DNA of 63,769 nt from Anabaena sp. UHCC 0187 (GTDB lineage Bacteria > Cyanobacteriota > Cyanobacteriia > Cyanobacteriales > Nostocaceae). Location of the stretch: positions 216,339 through 280,107 of the forward strand of contig NZ_VILB01000001.1 of NCBI RefSeq assembly GCF_009712035.1. Reading direction: 5' to 3'. Positions 31,913-41,846 of the stretch are shown here, piece after piece. The first letter of the stretch is position 1. Each line of letters starts with the position of its first letter. Made by a program: the position numbers and the translations under genes. The notes beneath the pieces were generated by a model. The model saw nothing but the letters and a program-made list of their open reading frames with translations, was not told the DNA's origin and made no database searches.

Positions 31913-33400
31913 ATGAAAAAAAATTGGTTTAGATTAGGAATAATAGCAATATTTCTGCTTTCAATTAGTTTGCGTTTTTGGGGAATAAGCCGATTTAATA
32001 CTTTAGTATTTGATGAAGTTTATTTTGCCAAATTTGGTAACAACTATCTTACTCATACACCATTTTTTAATGCTCATCCACCCTTAAGCCAATATATGAT
32101 TGGGTTGGGGATTTGGATGAGTAAATATATTCCCATTGGCCGAGATACTGTCAATAGTCTCACAGATTCTTTATTATCCCCTTGGAATTACCGTTGGGTA
32201 AATGCTCTCATTGGTTCATTGATTCCCGTAGTCGTGACTTTATTGACTTATCAATTTAGTCATCGTCATCGTTTCGCTTTATTAGCAGGATTGTTTACAG
32301 CTTGTGACGGATTATTTTTAGTAGAATCTCGTTATGCTTTAAGTAATGTCTATATAGTTATTTTTGGGCTATTAGGACAATGGTTATTATTATTAGCTTT
32401 AGAGAAGCAAAAACGGTGGTTTTGGTTAATTCTCTCCGGAATAAGTTTTGGTGCTTCTATTGGGACAAAATGGAACGGTCTCTGGTTTTTAACTGGTACT
32501 TATGGTGTGTGGATAGCAGCTTGGATAATTCGCTGGTTGCAATCTTTTGATAATACATCCCGTGTGCCATTATTTTCTTATTTGCGATTTTTTCAATATG
32601 CCAATAATTCCCCATCTGATCCTATAAAAATACCCTGGCAAAATCTGACTAAATTAAATATTTGGCAGATGTTTTCCTATTTAGGAATTATTCCCGCAGT
32701 TATTTATAGTCTGATTTGGATTCCTCATCTCCAACTTGATAAAAGATATGGATTTATTGAAGTTCATAAACAAATTTTACAATTTCATCTGCAATTAGGT
32801 GGAAATAGTCCTAGCGTTCATCCTTATTGTGCAGCATGGTATAAATGGCCATTGTTAACTCGTCCCATGGCTTATTATTATCAAACTGCTCAAAGTATCA
32901 AAGATTCCTTACCTGTCTTTGGGCCTCCCTTACCTGATGGTGCTGGTAAAGTAATTTATGATGTTCATGCTATGGGAAATCCTTTTTTATGGTGGTTTGG
33001 TTTGGCTGCTATAATCTTTTTAATTGGGATGGTGATTATAAACATTACGATGCCGGGAATCAAAAAAAAGCGGTTATTTATTCCTAAAAATCTTACCATT
33101 GATACTTGGATTGGGTTATTTTTAGTCATAAATTATGGAGCTAATCTCCTCCCTTGGGTGAAGGTAACAAGGTGTGTTTTTATATATCATTATATGTCTG
33201 CGGTTATTTTTACATTTATAGCGATCGCTTGGGTTGTTGATCAATGTTTGCTGAGTTATTATCGCCCACTTCGGGCAGTAGGTGTAACCATAACTTTTAT
33301 AATTGTCGCTGCTTTTATTTTCTGGATGCCTATTTATTTAGGTTTACCTCTCTCTCCTGATGGTTATAGAATGCGGATGTGGTTTAGTTCTTGGATTTGA
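31913..33400 (+). CDS. PMT-family (GT39) membrane mannosyltransferase
   Basis: This 495-residue polytopic protein has the PMT N-terminal motif FDEVYFAKFGNNYL, with the catalytic Asp-Glu, and NAHPPLSQYMIGLG in the first external loop. About ten membrane helices follow. The family transfers mannose from a polyprenyl-phosphate carrier to secreted proteins. It stands alone, on the plus strand, before the phytochrome unit. Confidence 0.88.
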   Translation: MKKNWFRLGIIAIFLLSISLRFWGISRFNTLVFDEVYFAKFGNNYLTHTPFFNAHPPLSQYMIGLGIWMSKYIPIGRDTVNSLTDSLLSPWNYRWVNALIGSLIPVVVTLLTYQFSHRHRFALLAGLFTACDGLFLVESRYALSNVYIVIFGLLGQWLLLLALEKQKRWFWLILSGISFGASIGTKWNGLWFLTGTYGVWIAAWIIRWLQSFDNTSRVPLFSYLRFFQYANNSPSDPIKIPWQNLTKLNIWQMFSYLGIIPAVIYSLIWIPHLQLDKRYGFIEVHKQILQFHLQLGGNSPSVHPYCAAWYKWPLLTRPMAYYYQTAQSIKDSLPVFGPPLPDGAGKVIYDVHAMGNPFLWWFGLAAIIFLIGMVIINITMPGIKKKRLFIPKNLTIDTWIGLFLVINYGANLLPWVKVTRCVFIYHYMSAVIFTFIAIAWVVDQCLLSYYRPLRAVGVTITFIIVAAFIFWMPIYLGLPLSPDGYRMRMWFSSWI

Positions 33401-33640
33401 TAGAAATTTCTTAATATATATACACAATTTCTGTAGCTTTAACCATCTTACTTTTTACATTTCTTATCTATATATTTGGTAACAGCTAGTTGTTCTGTGC
33501 AAAAATAGTAGGTAAGAGCAACTATATCTATCGGCTTTGCTACTATCAAAGGTACTAAATCAAAGATGATTTTTAGAGGTGTGAGGAATTTAGATTAAAT
33601 CCACATATTTTATGCTCCAACATTATGGAGGAAAGGCTTT

Positions 33641-35950
33641 ATGGATATCAATGTCAAGCAGCAAAATATTAATATCACTAGCTTAAAAGAAGCACCAATA
33701 CATCTGGTTAGTGAAATTCAACCTCATGGGATTTTATTAGTCTTACAAGAGCCAGATTTACAAATATTACAAGTTAGTGAAAATACTTTCAGCACTTTTG
33801 GCATATATCCAGAAGATGTGGTACAACAGGAATTAGAAGATTTATTAGATCCTTACCAAATTCAGAAAATTAAATTTTGGTTATCAGAAGAAAATCTAGA
33901 TTTTATTAACCCTACAAAAATCTGGATTAAGAAACAAGGGGATGAATATACAGTATTTGATGCCACTTTTTACCGTAATTTAGAAGGATTTTTAATCTTA
34001 GAGTTAGAACCTACAGACTCTCAAGAAAATATTCCCTTTTTAAGTTTTTATCATTTAGCTCAAGCCTCAGTTAATCGTTTAGAAAAAACTAAAAGCCTCC
34101 GCGAATTTAGTCAAATCATTGTCCAGGAAATCCGCAAAATGACAGGATTTGACAGGGTAATGTTATATAAATTTTGTGATGATGACCACGGTTATGTCAT
34201 TGCTGAAGAAAAAATAGATACTTTAGAACCCTATTTAGGTTTACATTATCCAGAATCAGATATTCCTCGGCCAGCACGAAAATTATTTCTAGAAAACTCT
34301 ATTAGAGTTATTCCCGATACAAAAATTCAATCATCAGCCGAACTGTTTCCCAAAATTAACCCAGTCAGCGGAAAACCGATTGATTTAACTAATTCCATTC
34401 TCAGAAGTGCTGCACCTTGTCATCTAGAATATTTACATAATATGGGTGTAGGTGCATCTTTGACGATTTCTTTAATTAAGGATAACAAACTTTGGGGTTT
34501 AGTTGCTTGTCATCATCAATCACCCAAATATGTTTCCTATGAATTACGGAAAGCTTGTGAATTTTTAGGAAGAATCATATTTTCAGAAATTTCTGGCAAA
34601 GAAGAAATAGAAGACTACGACTATCAAATAAGTTTAAAAAAAGTTCAATCACAATTGGTTGAATATATGTCTGAATCAGAAAACTTTATTGATGGTTTAG
34701 TCAGAAATCAACCAAATCTGCTCAATTTAACTAATGCTGAAGGTGCAGCAATCTATTTTGGTGGTAAGTATACCTTGATTGGAAATACTCCTCAAGAAGA
34801 AGAATTGAATTTTTTAGGAGAATGGCTGAAAAATAATGTAAAAGATGAGGTATTTTTTACAGATTCTTTACCGCAAATTTATCCAGACGCGATTGGCTTT
34901 AAAAATGTTGCTAGTGGGTTATTAGCTATCCCCATTTCTCAGAAAAATTATGTATTATGGTTTCGACCAGAAATGATTCAAACTGTAAATTGGGGTGGAA
35001 ATCCCAATCAGGCTTTTTCAGTTGATCAATCAGCAGGAAATGTCCGTTTATCTCCACGCAAATCATTTGATTTATGGAAAGAAATAGTTAAATTAACATC
35101 TTTACCTTGGCAAAATGTAGAAATTCAAGCTGCATTAGAATTGCGAAAATCAATCATTAATATTGTCCTCCGTCAAGCTGATGAATTAGCCCAATTAGCT
35201 GAAGATTTACAACGTTCTAATGCAGAATTGAAAAAATTTGCCTATGTCGCTTCCCATGATTTGCAAGAACCACTCAATCAAGTAGCCAATTATGTCCAAC
35301 TTTTGGAAATGCGCTACGAAACAGAACTAGACACAGATGCAAAAGAATTTATTGGTTATGTCGTCGAAGGTGTAAGTTTAATGCAGACGTTGATTGATGA
35401 TGTACTTGCATACTCCAACGTAGATACATTAGGAATTGCTTTTCAAGTCACTGAAGTAGAAGCAGCTTTAAATCGAACTTTGAAGAATTTACGTCAACGC
35501 ATTGCGGAAACCGACGCAATTATTACCCATGATCCTTTACCCACAGTTATGGCTGATGAAACACAATTAATTCAGCTATTTTTAAACCTCATTGGTAACG
35601 CTATCAAATTCCGCAGTAGTCAACCACCAAAGATTCATATTAGTGCGAGAAGATTAGAAGATGAATGGTTATTTTCAATTCAAGATAACGGTATTGGTTT
35701 AGATCCACAATTTAGCGATCGCATTTTTATTATCTTTCAACGTTTACACACTAGAGATGAATATCCAGGTACAGGAATGGGTTTGGCTATTTGTAAGAAA
35801 ATTATCGAATGTCATCGTGGACGAATCTGGGTAGAGTCACAAATTGGACAAGGTGCAACTTTCTACTTTACGATTCCCATTAAAGGATTTGATCATGAGC
35901 GTCAAAATGGCAGAAACACAGAAAACAATCTTTTTAGTGGAGGACAATAA
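33641..35950 (+). CDS. cph1: Cph1-type phytochrome histidine kinase
   Basis: This 769-residue protein has PAS (about 15-120), GAF (about 135-310), PHY (about 330-500) and histidine kinase (about 525-755) domains. The bilin-binding Cys is Cys260 in APCHLEYLHNMG, matching Cys259 of Cph1, so it should bind phycocyanobilin and switch between red and far-red forms. ESDIPRPA is the usual GAF segment. The kinase has His539 in SHDLQEP, N-box LIGNAIKF and GTGMGLAI. GGAGGAAAGG is an excellent ribosome site. The response regulator gene overlaps its end by 56 bases. Confidence 0.95.
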   Translation: MDINVKQQNINITSLKEAPIHLVSEIQPHGILLVLQEPDLQILQVSENTFSTFGIYPEDVVQQELEDLLDPYQIQKIKFWLSEENLDFINPTKIWIKKQGDEYTVFDATFYRNLEGFLILELEPTDSQENIPFLSFYHLAQASVNRLEKTKSLREFSQIIVQEIRKMTGFDRVMLYKFCDDDHGYVIAEEKIDTLEPYLGLHYPESDIPRPARKLFLENSIRVIPDTKIQSSAELFPKINPVSGKPIDLTNSILRSAAPCHLEYLHNMGVGASLTISLIKDNKLWGLVACHHQSPKYVSYELRKACEFLGRIIFSEISGKEEIEDYDYQISLKKVQSQLVEYMSESENFIDGLVRNQPNLLNLTNAEGAAIYFGGKYTLIGNTPQEEELNFLGEWLKNNVKDEVFFTDSLPQIYPDAIGFKNVASGLLAIPISQKNYVLWFRPEMIQTVNWGGNPNQAFSVDQSAGNVRLSPRKSFDLWKEIVKLTSLPWQNVEIQAALELRKSIINIVLRQADELAQLAEDLQRSNAELKKFAYVASHDLQEPLNQVANYVQLLEMRYETELDTDAKEFIGYVVEGVSLMQTLIDDVLAYSNVDTLGIAFQVTEVEAALNRTLKNLRQRIAETDAIITHDPLPTVMADETQLIQLFLNLIGNAIKFRSSQPPKIHISARRLEDEWLFSIQDNGIGLDPQFSDRIFIIFQRLHTRDEYPGTGMGLAICKKIIECHRGRIWVESQIGQGATFYFTIPIKGFDHERQNGRNTENNLFSGGQ

Positions 35951-36341
35951 AGCTGATGTTCGTCTCATTCAAGAAGCATTAAAAACCATTTCCTTACCCC
36001 ATCAAGTAGTTACAGTTACAGATGGTATAGAAGCTATAGCTTACCTCCGTCAAGAAGGTAAATATGCTAACGCAGCACGTCCTGACTTAATCTTATTAGA
36101 TTTGAATTTACCTCAAAAAAATGGACTAGAGGTATTAGCCGAAATTAAATCTGATCCTCGACTAAAACGCATTCCTGTCATAGTGTTAACCACTTCTAAA
36201 AATAAAGATGACATTTATCGTTGTTACAACTTACACGCCAACTGTTACATTGCCAAACCTCGTAACCTCAATCAGCTATTCCAAATCATCAAGAGTATAG
36301 AGGAATTTTGGTTTTCTACCGCAACATTACCATTAGAATAA
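35895..36341 (+). CDS. rcpA: phytochrome response regulator (Rcp1/RcpA-like)
   Basis: This 148-residue single-domain response regulator has the acidic pair in VEDNKADVRL, the phospho-acceptor Asp in LLDLNLPQ, and the Lys in AKPRN. The ATG at 35895 has AAAGGA upstream and lies within the phytochrome gene; an ATG at 35907 is possible. It has no output domain, as in Rcp1 of Synechocystis, which is phosphorylated by Cph1. Overlap with the phytochrome gene implies coupled translation. Confidence 0.92.
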   Translation: MSVKMAETQKTIFLVEDNKADVRLIQEALKTISLPHQVVTVTDGIEAIAYLRQEGKYANAARPDLILLDLNLPQKNGLEVLAEIKSDPRLKRIPVIVLTTSKNKDDIYRCYNLHANCYIAKPRNLNQLFQIIKSIEEFWFSTATLPLE

Positions 36342-36413
36342 CCTGGTAAATCATTAAATCATTTAGAAAAAAAGTCTCCGGTACTCAAAACTGACAAGAG
36401 GTAAAACCAGAAA

Positions 36414-37577
36414 ATGATCACAGCAACTTCCACATTGAAGATCCTATTAATCGAAGATAACTTAGCAGAAGCCAGGTTATTAAAAGAGTTTATTAAACTG
36501 ACAAAATCTCAAAATTTTAGTTTAGTCCATGTCCAAAGACTCCAAGACGGAATCAACCAATTAAACAGCGAAAAATACGATGTAATTTTGTTAGATTTAA
36601 CCCTTCCTGACAGTCAAGGATTAGTTTCTATCCCGCAGTTACTCCAGCAAAATCCTAGCAACCCCATCATAGTTCTGACTAACACAAATGATGAAGAATT
36701 AGCCATTGAAGCCGTCAGACAGGGAGCGCAAGATTATCTAGTCAAAAGACACATAAATCCAGATACATTGGTGCGTTCTGTGCGATATGCTATAGAACGC
36801 AAACAATTTTTAGAACAATTACATCAAGTTAATCAAACATTAGCAACTAAAGTCGAAGGAAAAACTACGGAACTCTTAAAATCCCAAGAAATTAATCAGC
36901 TTAAATCTGAATTTGTTTCTATGCTTTCCCATGATATTCGTAATCCTTTAAATACTATTCTCCTAGCAGCAGGATTACTACAAAAGCATAATGAAGGATT
37001 AACAAATGATCCAGACATTAATTATTTACAACTCATTCGTTCCGCTATCAAAAATGTATCAAATTTATTAGATGAGGCATCATTAATTGGTAAATCTGAT
37101 TCAGGTAAATTATTCTACGAATCACAAACACTCAATTTAGAAAAATTATGCTATGAATTAGTAGAACAATCTCAATTAGCTGCCCAAGAAAAACAATTGT
37201 GTTTAATATTTACCAGTTCTGAACACTGTTTTGAATTTGTGGGAGATGAAATTCTATTAACGCATATTATCGCTAATTTACTCAATAATGCCATTAAATA
37301 TGCAATTCCCGGTGGTACAGTCTTATTTGAATTAATCAAACAAGAAAAAACCGTAATTTTAAAATTTCAAGATCAGGGCATTGGCATTACAGAAGCAGAC
37401 CAAAAACAACTATTTCAACCATTTCATCGAGGACAAAACGTGGGGATAATTCCTGGTAGTGGTTTAGGGTTAACCATCGTCAAACAATGCGTTATAGCCC
37501 ACGGAGGGGAAATTACAGTTGATAGTCAAGTGGGAGTAGGTTCAACATTTACAGTGACTTTGCCGATTAATATCTAG
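36414..37577 (+). CDS. REC-histidine kinase hybrid (receiver first)
   Basis: This 387-residue protein starts with a receiver domain (IEDNLAEARLL, phospho-Asp in LLDLTLPD), followed by a short linker and a histidine kinase: H-box SMLSHDIRNPLN, N-box LLNNAIKY, and GSGLGLTIV. It has no sensor domain of its own, so the receiver likely controls the kinase. It is 72 bases downstream of the phytochrome response regulator and probably extends the same phosphorelay. Confidence 0.9.
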   Translation: MITATSTLKILLIEDNLAEARLLKEFIKLTKSQNFSLVHVQRLQDGINQLNSEKYDVILLDLTLPDSQGLVSIPQLLQQNPSNPIIVLTNTNDEELAIEAVRQGAQDYLVKRHINPDTLVRSVRYAIERKQFLEQLHQVNQTLATKVEGKTTELLKSQEINQLKSEFVSMLSHDIRNPLNTILLAAGLLQKHNEGLTNDPDINYLQLIRSAIKNVSNLLDEASLIGKSDSGKLFYESQTLNLEKLCYELVEQSQLAAQEKQLCLIFTSSEHCFEFVGDEILLTHIIANLLNNAIKYAIPGGTVLFELIKQEKTVILKFQDQGIGITEADQKQLFQPFHRGQNVGIIPGSGLGLTIVKQCVIAHGGEITVDSQVGVGSTFTVTLPINI

Positions 37578-37670
37578 CTAAAAAATCCATGTCAAACCTA
37601 AATACGATGAATGATGACGCAAAGTATCCAGATTATTCTTAATGCCTTTGCGTCTAATTTTGCGATATCC

Positions 37671-39266
37671 CTAAACTACCGCTTCTGCTTTTTCTTCGAC
37701 TTTTTCCTTCACAGGTACGTAAGGTGTTTCTGCACCTTGGGCTAAATACGCGGCTAATTGACTTTCGATTTCATCGCGGACAATTTGCCGATATTCCATG
37801 AAATGCTCAATGTGAGCGCAGGTAGAAACGTATTGTTCGATTACCTTGGGATTATGCTTGAGAATACTAAAGAAGTGATGCCAGAATTTCCAACGAGTTT
37901 CCCGTTTAAATCCTTGTCGCCAAATGACAATTAATAAGGCTCTAACAACTACCCATTCTGGTGTTTTTGCTGGTGGTGTCCATTTGGGAGAACCTAACAT
38001 CATAAAACAGCGATAGGTGCGATCCAAGTAGGCAACAGGGTCATATAAAGCACAGAAAGCTTCCACATATTCCCTCGCCAATTCTTCTAGAGGACGGGTA
38101 GGAATGAAATTCATCAATGTAGTTTGATTGATGTTTCCATCTTGGTTTTCCCGCAATCTGCCTTCTTTGGTCAGCCGATGCCATAAAGCGGTATTAGGTA
38201 ACGCTTGCAACATGGCAAAGGTAGTAGAAGGAATAGCTGCTAACTCTGCAAAACGGACAATGCGATCGCCTGCACCCGCTTTTTCACCATCAAAACCAAT
38301 AATAAACCCAGCCATTGGCCGCAGTCCAGTTCTGATAATGGTTTCTACCGACTCAGTTAAGGAACTGCGAGTATTTTGGAATTTCTTCGTTAGTTGTAAA
38401 CTATCTTCATCTGGGGTTTCAATCCCCAAAAATACCGCTTTAAATCCACAATCAACCATCAACTCCATCATTTCTTGGTCTTGCGCCAAATCAATGGAAG
38501 CTTCTGTGTCAAAATTGAAGGGATATTGATGATCTTCCATCCAAACTTTCAACTCTTTCAGCAACAATTTCACATTCCGCTTGTTGCCAATAAAGTTATC
38601 ATCCACCATAAACACACCCCGCCGCCAACCCAAATCATAGAGATAATCTAACTCGGCTAAAAGTTGTGCAGGAGTTTTAGTTCTCGGTTTGCGTCCATAT
38701 AAAACAATGATGTCGCAAAATTCGCATTGGAAGGGACAACCCCGCGAAAACTGCACAGACATCATATCATAGGCATTAAACTCTAATAAATCAAAGCGGG
38801 GAATGGGTGTACTGGTAACATCAGGTTTTTCAGCAGCCCGGAAAACTCCCGATTTTTCCCCCCGTTTGACTGCTTCCACAAACATGGGTAAAGTCAGTTC
38901 CCCTTCATCCAGAATCAGGTAATCTGCCCCTGCGGCTTCGACTTCATGGGGTGTGGAGGTAGGATAAGGACCACCCAAAGCCACCAGCTTACCCCGTCGT
39001 TTCGCTTCCCGAATTTGCTCAAGTAAGTCTTGTTTTTGGACAATCATGGCCGAGAAAATCACCATATCTGCCCATGCCCACTCTTCTTCTGTGGCAGGGC
39101 GAATGTTACGATCTACAAGCTTAAATTCCCATTCTTGGGGCAAAATAGCGGCTACCGTCACCAAACCCAAAGGTGGTAACAAAACCTTTCTGTCAACTAG
39201 CGCCAGAATTTTCTCATAAGACCAAAAGGTGCTTGGAAATATTGGATAAACTAGCAAAACACGCAT
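37671..39266 (-). CDS. B12-binding-domain radical SAM protein (DUF4070 type)
   Basis: The product is 531 residues from the ATG at 39266 (GAGGGG just upstream); a GTG at 39281 overlaps that ribosome site and is rejected. The N-terminus (MRVLLVYPIFPSTFW) is a cobalamin-binding-like fold. The [4Fe-4S] motif is CPFQCEFC. The C-terminal part matches DUF4070, found in radical SAM methylases such as HpnP and BchQ/BchR. Substrate is not identifiable; a C-methylation of a lipid or tetrapyrrole-like molecule is possible. Confidence 0.85.
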   Translation of the reverse strand: MRVLLVYPIFPSTFWSYEKILALVDRKVLLPPLGLVTVAAILPQEWEFKLVDRNIRPATEEEWAWADMVIFSAMIVQKQDLLEQIREAKRRGKLVALGGPYPTSTPHEVEAAGADYLILDEGELTLPMFVEAVKRGEKSGVFRAAEKPDVTSTPIPRFDLLEFNAYDMMSVQFSRGCPFQCEFCDIIVLYGRKPRTKTPAQLLAELDYLYDLGWRRGVFMVDDNFIGNKRNVKLLLKELKVWMEDHQYPFNFDTEASIDLAQDQEMMELMVDCGFKAVFLGIETPDEDSLQLTKKFQNTRSSLTESVETIIRTGLRPMAGFIIGFDGEKAGAGDRIVRFAELAAIPSTTFAMLQALPNTALWHRLTKEGRLRENQDGNINQTTLMNFIPTRPLEELAREYVEAFCALYDPVAYLDRTYRCFMMLGSPKWTPPAKTPEWVVVRALLIVIWRQGFKRETRWKFWHHFFSILKHNPKVIEQYVSTCAHIEHFMEYRQIVRDEIESQLAAYLAQGAETPYVPVKEKVEEKAEAVV

Positions 39267-39360
39267 AGTATCACCCCTCACGATTTATTTGTGATCTAAC
39301 TGTAACCAAAATTAAGACTATTTGACTTTTTTCTCAATTTGGCTGTTGTATGGGAGGATG

Positions 39361-39401
39361 TCAGAATCAGGATGACCAGGATTTAAGGATTTGCAGGATG
39401 A
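39361..39401 (+). repeat. dispersed CAGGATTTAAGGATTTGCAGGATGAA repeat, copy 1
   Basis: About 40 bases (CAGAATCAGGATGACCAG then GATTTAAGGATTTGCAGG) are shared with 40229-40271 on the same strand and 41847-41891 on the opposite strand. The copy runs into the 5' end of the next gene. Confidence 0.8.
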
Positions 39402-39816
39402 AAACTGGGAACAATTAAAAAATACAAATAGTTTTGAGCTTATTCTACTCATGCAGTCTGGTCAATTAGCATCTACTCTAAGCGTTACAATTTACAAAGC
39501 ACCACAAAAAGGTAAAGGTCAAAAATTATTACAGGAAGGCTTTCAAGTCGCTGATTTTCCCTATAATCCCCCCTACCTTGATGGAAGTTGCTACTTTGCA
39601 GGATCAAATGACAGAAGCATTGCTGCGGAGTTCAACGAGAGCTATCAAGAGGGGATTCTTGAGGTATATATTGATCAGGCAAGCTACGAGCAGTATTTCA
39701 AATCTCTTGAGTGTCGTTATGATGAAAAAGATGGTTGTGAGCGAATTGAGGTGGTTGTTCCTCAAAGTTTGTTTCCCATCCTTAACCAATTTCCACGCGT
39801 CCTTAAATCACGGTGA
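39391..39816 (+). CDS. hypothetical protein with repeat-derived start
   Basis: The product is up to 141 residues. The only upstream start is the TTG at 39391, inside the dispersed repeat; an in-frame ATG at 39451 would give 121 residues. It is soluble and acidic, with no family recognised. The last codons overlap the start region of the S1-domain gene, so they are probably an operon. The original 5' end may have been replaced when the repeat inserted. Confidence 0.4.
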   Translation: MQDENWEQLKNTNSFELILLMQSGQLASTLSVTIYKAPQKGKGQKLLQEGFQVADFPYNPPYLDGSCYFAGSNDRSIAAEFNESYQEGILEVYIDQASYEQYFKSLECRYDEKDGCERIEVVVPQSLFPILNQFPRVLKSR

Positions 39817-39821
39817 ATATT

Positions 39822-40139
39822 ATGGATAGTACAAGTTGGGAAAATATTAAATCTACGTACAAACTAGGTCAGTTTGTTCTGGGAAAAGTTGAGTTTCAAA
39901 CACCTTTTGGCGTTTTTGTCAATATTGATGATTCTTTAGTTAAGGGGTTGATCAAAATCCCAGATTTTTTAGATGAAGGGGGGATGAGTCCAGAAATGTA
40001 TCCAGAAATTGGTACAAATATAGGCGCGGTTGTGGTTGGATATAACGAGAGTAATTGCCGTGAGGTATATTTAAGTGCAAAACCTAGTGTACTGCATAAA
40101 GCTCTTGTGCCTTTGAAAATTCCTGCTTTAGCTGGTTAG
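39822..40139 (+). CDS. small S1-domain RNA-binding protein
   Basis: The product is 105 residues from the ATG at 39822. It is essentially one S1/OB fold: GQFVLGKVEFQTPFGVFVNI, then GLIKI and EVYLSAKPS. An isolated S1 domain of this size suggests RNA binding or a partner of a larger enzyme. It follows the unknown 141-residue gene by a few bases. Possible roles, including immunity to a toxin, are guesses. Confidence 0.7.
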   Translation: MDSTSWENIKSTYKLGQFVLGKVEFQTPFGVFVNIDDSLVKGLIKIPDFLDEGGMSPEMYPEIGTNIGAVVVGYNESNCREVYLSAKPSVLHKALVPLKIPALAG

Positions 40140-40228
40140 GACTGATTGAATTTGCACCTCAGTTTACAAGGGATATGTTGCATGGAAGCAAGAATCCGTA
40201 GTAATATAAGTTGTTAGTTAGGGAATTT

Positions 40229-40271
40229 GTCTGAATCAGGATGTCCAGGATTTAAGGATTTACAGGATGAA
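40229..40271 (+). repeat. dispersed CAGGATTTAAGGATTTACAGGATG repeat, copy 2
   Basis: This copy (CTGAATCAGGATGTCCAGGA then TTTAAGGATTTACAGG) differs from copy 1 at a few bases. It lies between the S1-domain and SMEK genes. Confidence 0.8.
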
Positions 40272-40352
40272 GATAGAATTTTATCACTAACTACGTATCA
40301 TTATGTGTACAAGTCTTGAATTAATAATTAGCAACTTGGGTTAGTATCAACT

Positions 40353-41312
40353 ATGCTGAAAAGGGAAACTTTTCTAAAAAATATTACGCGTGGACTTGGT
40401 CTATTAAAATATACAACAGAATATAACGCAGAGTTAGACCTCTACGATCAGAATATTATTGCTGAATATTTTGTTGTCAAGCTACTAAATATAATATATG
40501 GTTATAACTTAATTAATTTAAATTCTAAGGATAAATCATGCGCTGCAATTGATTTGGGTGATTACGAGAGAAAACTTTGTTTTCAAGTTACATCTACTTC
40601 TCTTAAAAACCATCGAACCAAAATACAAGAAACAATAAATTTATTTATTGGAAAGAAAAAATACCAACATTTCGATCATCTGAAATTTTTATTTTTGGGA
40701 GACAAGCAAAAAACATATCAAAAGGGATTTGATACCCAAAATTTATTTACATTTGATCCAAAGAAGGATGTTATAAATTTAAAGGATTTAATACGTGAAT
40801 CAAAATCCCTTTCAGATGAAAAACTAGAAAAATTGAATCATTTAATTGAAAGTGAAATATTTTATGACAATTTATCACTAGAAATGCAGATCCTACAACA
40901 AAGAGATATTGAAGCATTAAAAATATATAGAGACGCATTTGATAGACCAGCACTCCAAGATTCATTTCACACAGAATCAAGCTATCAGGACTTTGAGGCT
41001 GCTTTAACAGATTTGATATCTCTCTTGAAAACAGGACTTATAAACGGAAAATTGCTGGCAAAACCCATTCCTAAATTTGATGACAAAAATTTAGAACACG
41101 ATCTTAACAATCTTTATAAGAAAGTAAGAATATTAAGAGAATCATACAACAAGTATAAAACAATGGGTGAAATTATTCCAGATCAAAACATTACTAGATT
41201 TAAATTACCAAATACTCCTGTCCTTTTCAATACGTTTAAGCAAGACGTAATTGATACTATAAATTCAATCTTAGAACAACATAATATCCGCCCCATAGAT
41301 GGGGTTTCCTGA
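40353..41312 (+). CDS. SMEK-domain protein, possible defence nuclease
   Basis: This 319-residue protein starts with a SMEK-type domain (about residues 1-150): NIIAEYFVVKLLNIIYGYNL, CAAIDLGD and CFQVTSTS, with an ETINLF helix after. SMEK domains have a restriction-endonuclease-like pattern and often sit in defence or conflict genes. The C-terminal half is helical and unrecognised. It lies in a patch with dispersed repeats, antitoxin-like genes and pseudogenes, in keeping with mobile or defence content. The nuclease role is inferred. Confidence 0.65.
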   Translation: MLKRETFLKNITRGLGLLKYTTEYNAELDLYDQNIIAEYFVVKLLNIIYGYNLINLNSKDKSCAAIDLGDYERKLCFQVTSTSLKNHRTKIQETINLFIGKKKYQHFDHLKFLFLGDKQKTYQKGFDTQNLFTFDPKKDVINLKDLIRESKSLSDEKLEKLNHLIESEIFYDNLSLEMQILQQRDIEALKIYRDAFDRPALQDSFHTESSYQDFEAALTDLISLLKTGLINGKLLAKPIPKFDDKNLEHDLNNLYKKVRILRESYNKYKTMGEIIPDQNITRFKLPNTPVLFNTFKQDVIDTINSILEQHNIRPIDGVS

Positions 41313-41487
41313 GTGCGATAAACCCCATTGTAGAGTTTTATTTTATTAGTGCAGTTATCTTGTTTGCGTGGGAGCGATAGCCGTATTTATAAAGAACAGC
41401 GATCGCATGAAATAAACTGGAGGAATGCGATCGCGTAAGCGCTGACTTGTCAGTTCGCCATTGATTATGCTTTAGAGGTTTAAATAT

Positions 41488-41688
41488 ATGACAAACCGTG
41501 AACAATTAATCCAAGAAATCGAAGAAACTCCTGATGATATTGTACAACTTTTACTAGATTATTTACATCGTGTGAAAGCTACAGGCAAAGATCATCCCCT
41601 AGCTAAATTTGCAGGGATTTTAAGCGACGCAGAAGCAGCAGAGATAAAAAAGTCAATTGCAGAATCTCGGCAGGTAGATACAAATTAG
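41488..41688 (+). CDS. small antitoxin-like protein
   Basis: This 66-residue acidic protein starts MTNREQLIQEIEETPDDIVQ and resembles short helical antitoxins of toxin-antitoxin pairs. AGAGG precedes the ATG. No intact toxin follows: after the stop there is only a 29-codon DUF433 remnant. It may be an orphan antitoxin. Confidence 0.55.
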   Translation: MTNREQLIQEIEETPDDIVQLLLDYLHRVKATGKDHPLAKFAGILSDAEAAEIKKSIAESRQVDTN

Positions 41689-41743
41689 TGGTAAAATTAG
41701 TTTCTGTACTTTCCTATTTCATATATTCATACAATTAATAATT

Positions 41744-41833
41744 ATGGATGGGCAATCTCGAATTACCATAGACCCAAATATCTTAGTCTCTGAAAAAATC
41801 TACGCTATTCCGTCATTGGAAAAAATAGCATAA
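41744..41833 (+). pseudogene. truncated DUF433 gene
   Basis: The 29-residue frame starts MDGQSRITIDPNILV, matching the start of DUF433 antitoxins, which normally continue GKPVIRGTR. Here the text changes to SEKIYAIPSLEKIA and stops. The rest of the gene and its PIN-like toxin partner are missing. Confidence 0.6.
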
Positions 41834-41846
41834 ATTAGTCCCTATT

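Noticed and set aside
38128-38529. 133-codon plus-strand frame
   Set aside because: Antisense to the radical SAM gene, with no protein-like features.
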